64,000 bases of DNA from Brevibacillus laterosporus. GTDB lineage: Bacteria > Bacillota > Bacilli > Brevibacillales > Brevibacillaceae. Shown in pieces: positions 63,794 through 64,000 of the stretch. The notes under the pieces are model-generated. The model did not search any database and had not been told where the DNA came from. It saw only the letters and a list, made by a program, of their open reading frames with translations. The stretch lies in NCBI GenBank assembly GCA_007833815.1, contig CP033464.1, positions 4,272,001 to 4,336,000 on the forward strand, given 5' to 3'. Within the stretch, counting starts at the first letter, position 1; every line of letters starts with the position of its first letter. Position numbers and translations under genes: made by a program.

Positions 63794-64000
63794 GTTCTTA
63801 TTCCCCCCAAGTCGTTCACATTCTCTTTTGTCTTATTGTAGCCTAGAGTATTTTTACAAACAATTCCCATTTTTTGAGTATGTACAACTAGAAAGAATCA
63901 CCTAGATTTACTAGTAAACACACAGGACTTTTGTCCAAAACATCACCTGTAAGTGATTTTGTCATCTATCGTTATACCCATAAGTGTGCTCCTGCAACCA

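Overview
The window looks like a chromosomal segment of an endospore-forming member of the Bacillota, most likely Brevibacillus or a close relative. This rests on gene content: a Tlp small acid-soluble spore protein, a CotH-family kinase, YycC, the YwqA/YwqB pair, a ba3-type oxidase, an Sfp-type phosphopantetheinyl transferase and Bacillus-like signals (AGGAGG ribosome binding sites, frequent GTG/TTG starts, many intrinsic terminators, a cre box, a TPP riboswitch). The genus is inference; no rRNA gene is present.

Layout. 1-8.2 kb: an acyl-CoA synthetase start, mnmA, tlp, a TIM-barrel protein, a 3-hydroxyacyl-CoA dehydrogenase, an MFS transporter, tag and ridA, with three gene remnants. 8.2-21 kb: a compact, visibly G+C-richer catabolic island, read on the minus strand. 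It holds allC, an MFS transporter, allE, two tandem allD copies, allF (fdrA), allG, allH and a carbamate kinase, preceded by a pucR regulator and a divergent esterase. Together these genes turn allantoate into ureidoglycine, ureidoglycolate, oxalurate, then oxamate plus carbamoyl phosphate, and finally ATP, ammonia and CO2. A consensus-like cre box precedes allC. 22-27 kb: a cysteine desulfidase-like gene with its regulator, a broken FecCD permease, and an aldehyde dehydrogenase with a DUF779 protein. 26.8-31.5 kb: sfp, ywqB and ywqA, overlapping by 4 nt each. 31.5-38 kb: two ABC-F ATPases (one YkpA-like, one Lsa-like resistance type with a leader attenuator) flanking a ba3-type cytochrome oxidase operon. 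38.7-39.1 kb: five tRNA genes (Leu-TAG, Thr, Tyr, Gln, Leu-CAA).

39-48 kb: an SCP2 protein, YycC, a thioredoxin-like protein, a Gfo/Idh/MocA oxidoreductase, a glycosyltransferase with helical repeats, a divergent CotH-like kinase, CcdA and a ResA-like thioredoxin, and a phenylalanine hydroxylase with a long C-terminal extension. 48-55 kb: a protein of unknown family, then a thiamine operon (tenI-thiS-thiG-thiE-tenA-thiX-thiY) behind a TPP riboswitch and two tandem terminators. 55-64 kb: small unknowns, a GNAT acetyltransferase, a UbiD-family decarboxylase, nadE, a lipoate ligase, a LysR regulator, a membrane-anchored protein kinase with WG-like repeats and, just upstream of it, a WXG100 (ESAT-6-like) protein, which suggests a type VII secretion locus beyond the right edge.

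The most noteworthy items are the oxamate-carbamoyltransferase type allantoate island inserted beside a truncated oxidoreductase gene, the antibiotic-type attenuator in front of the Lsa-like gene, the kinase/WXG100 pair, and a Rex-like operator upstream of the oxidase operon.
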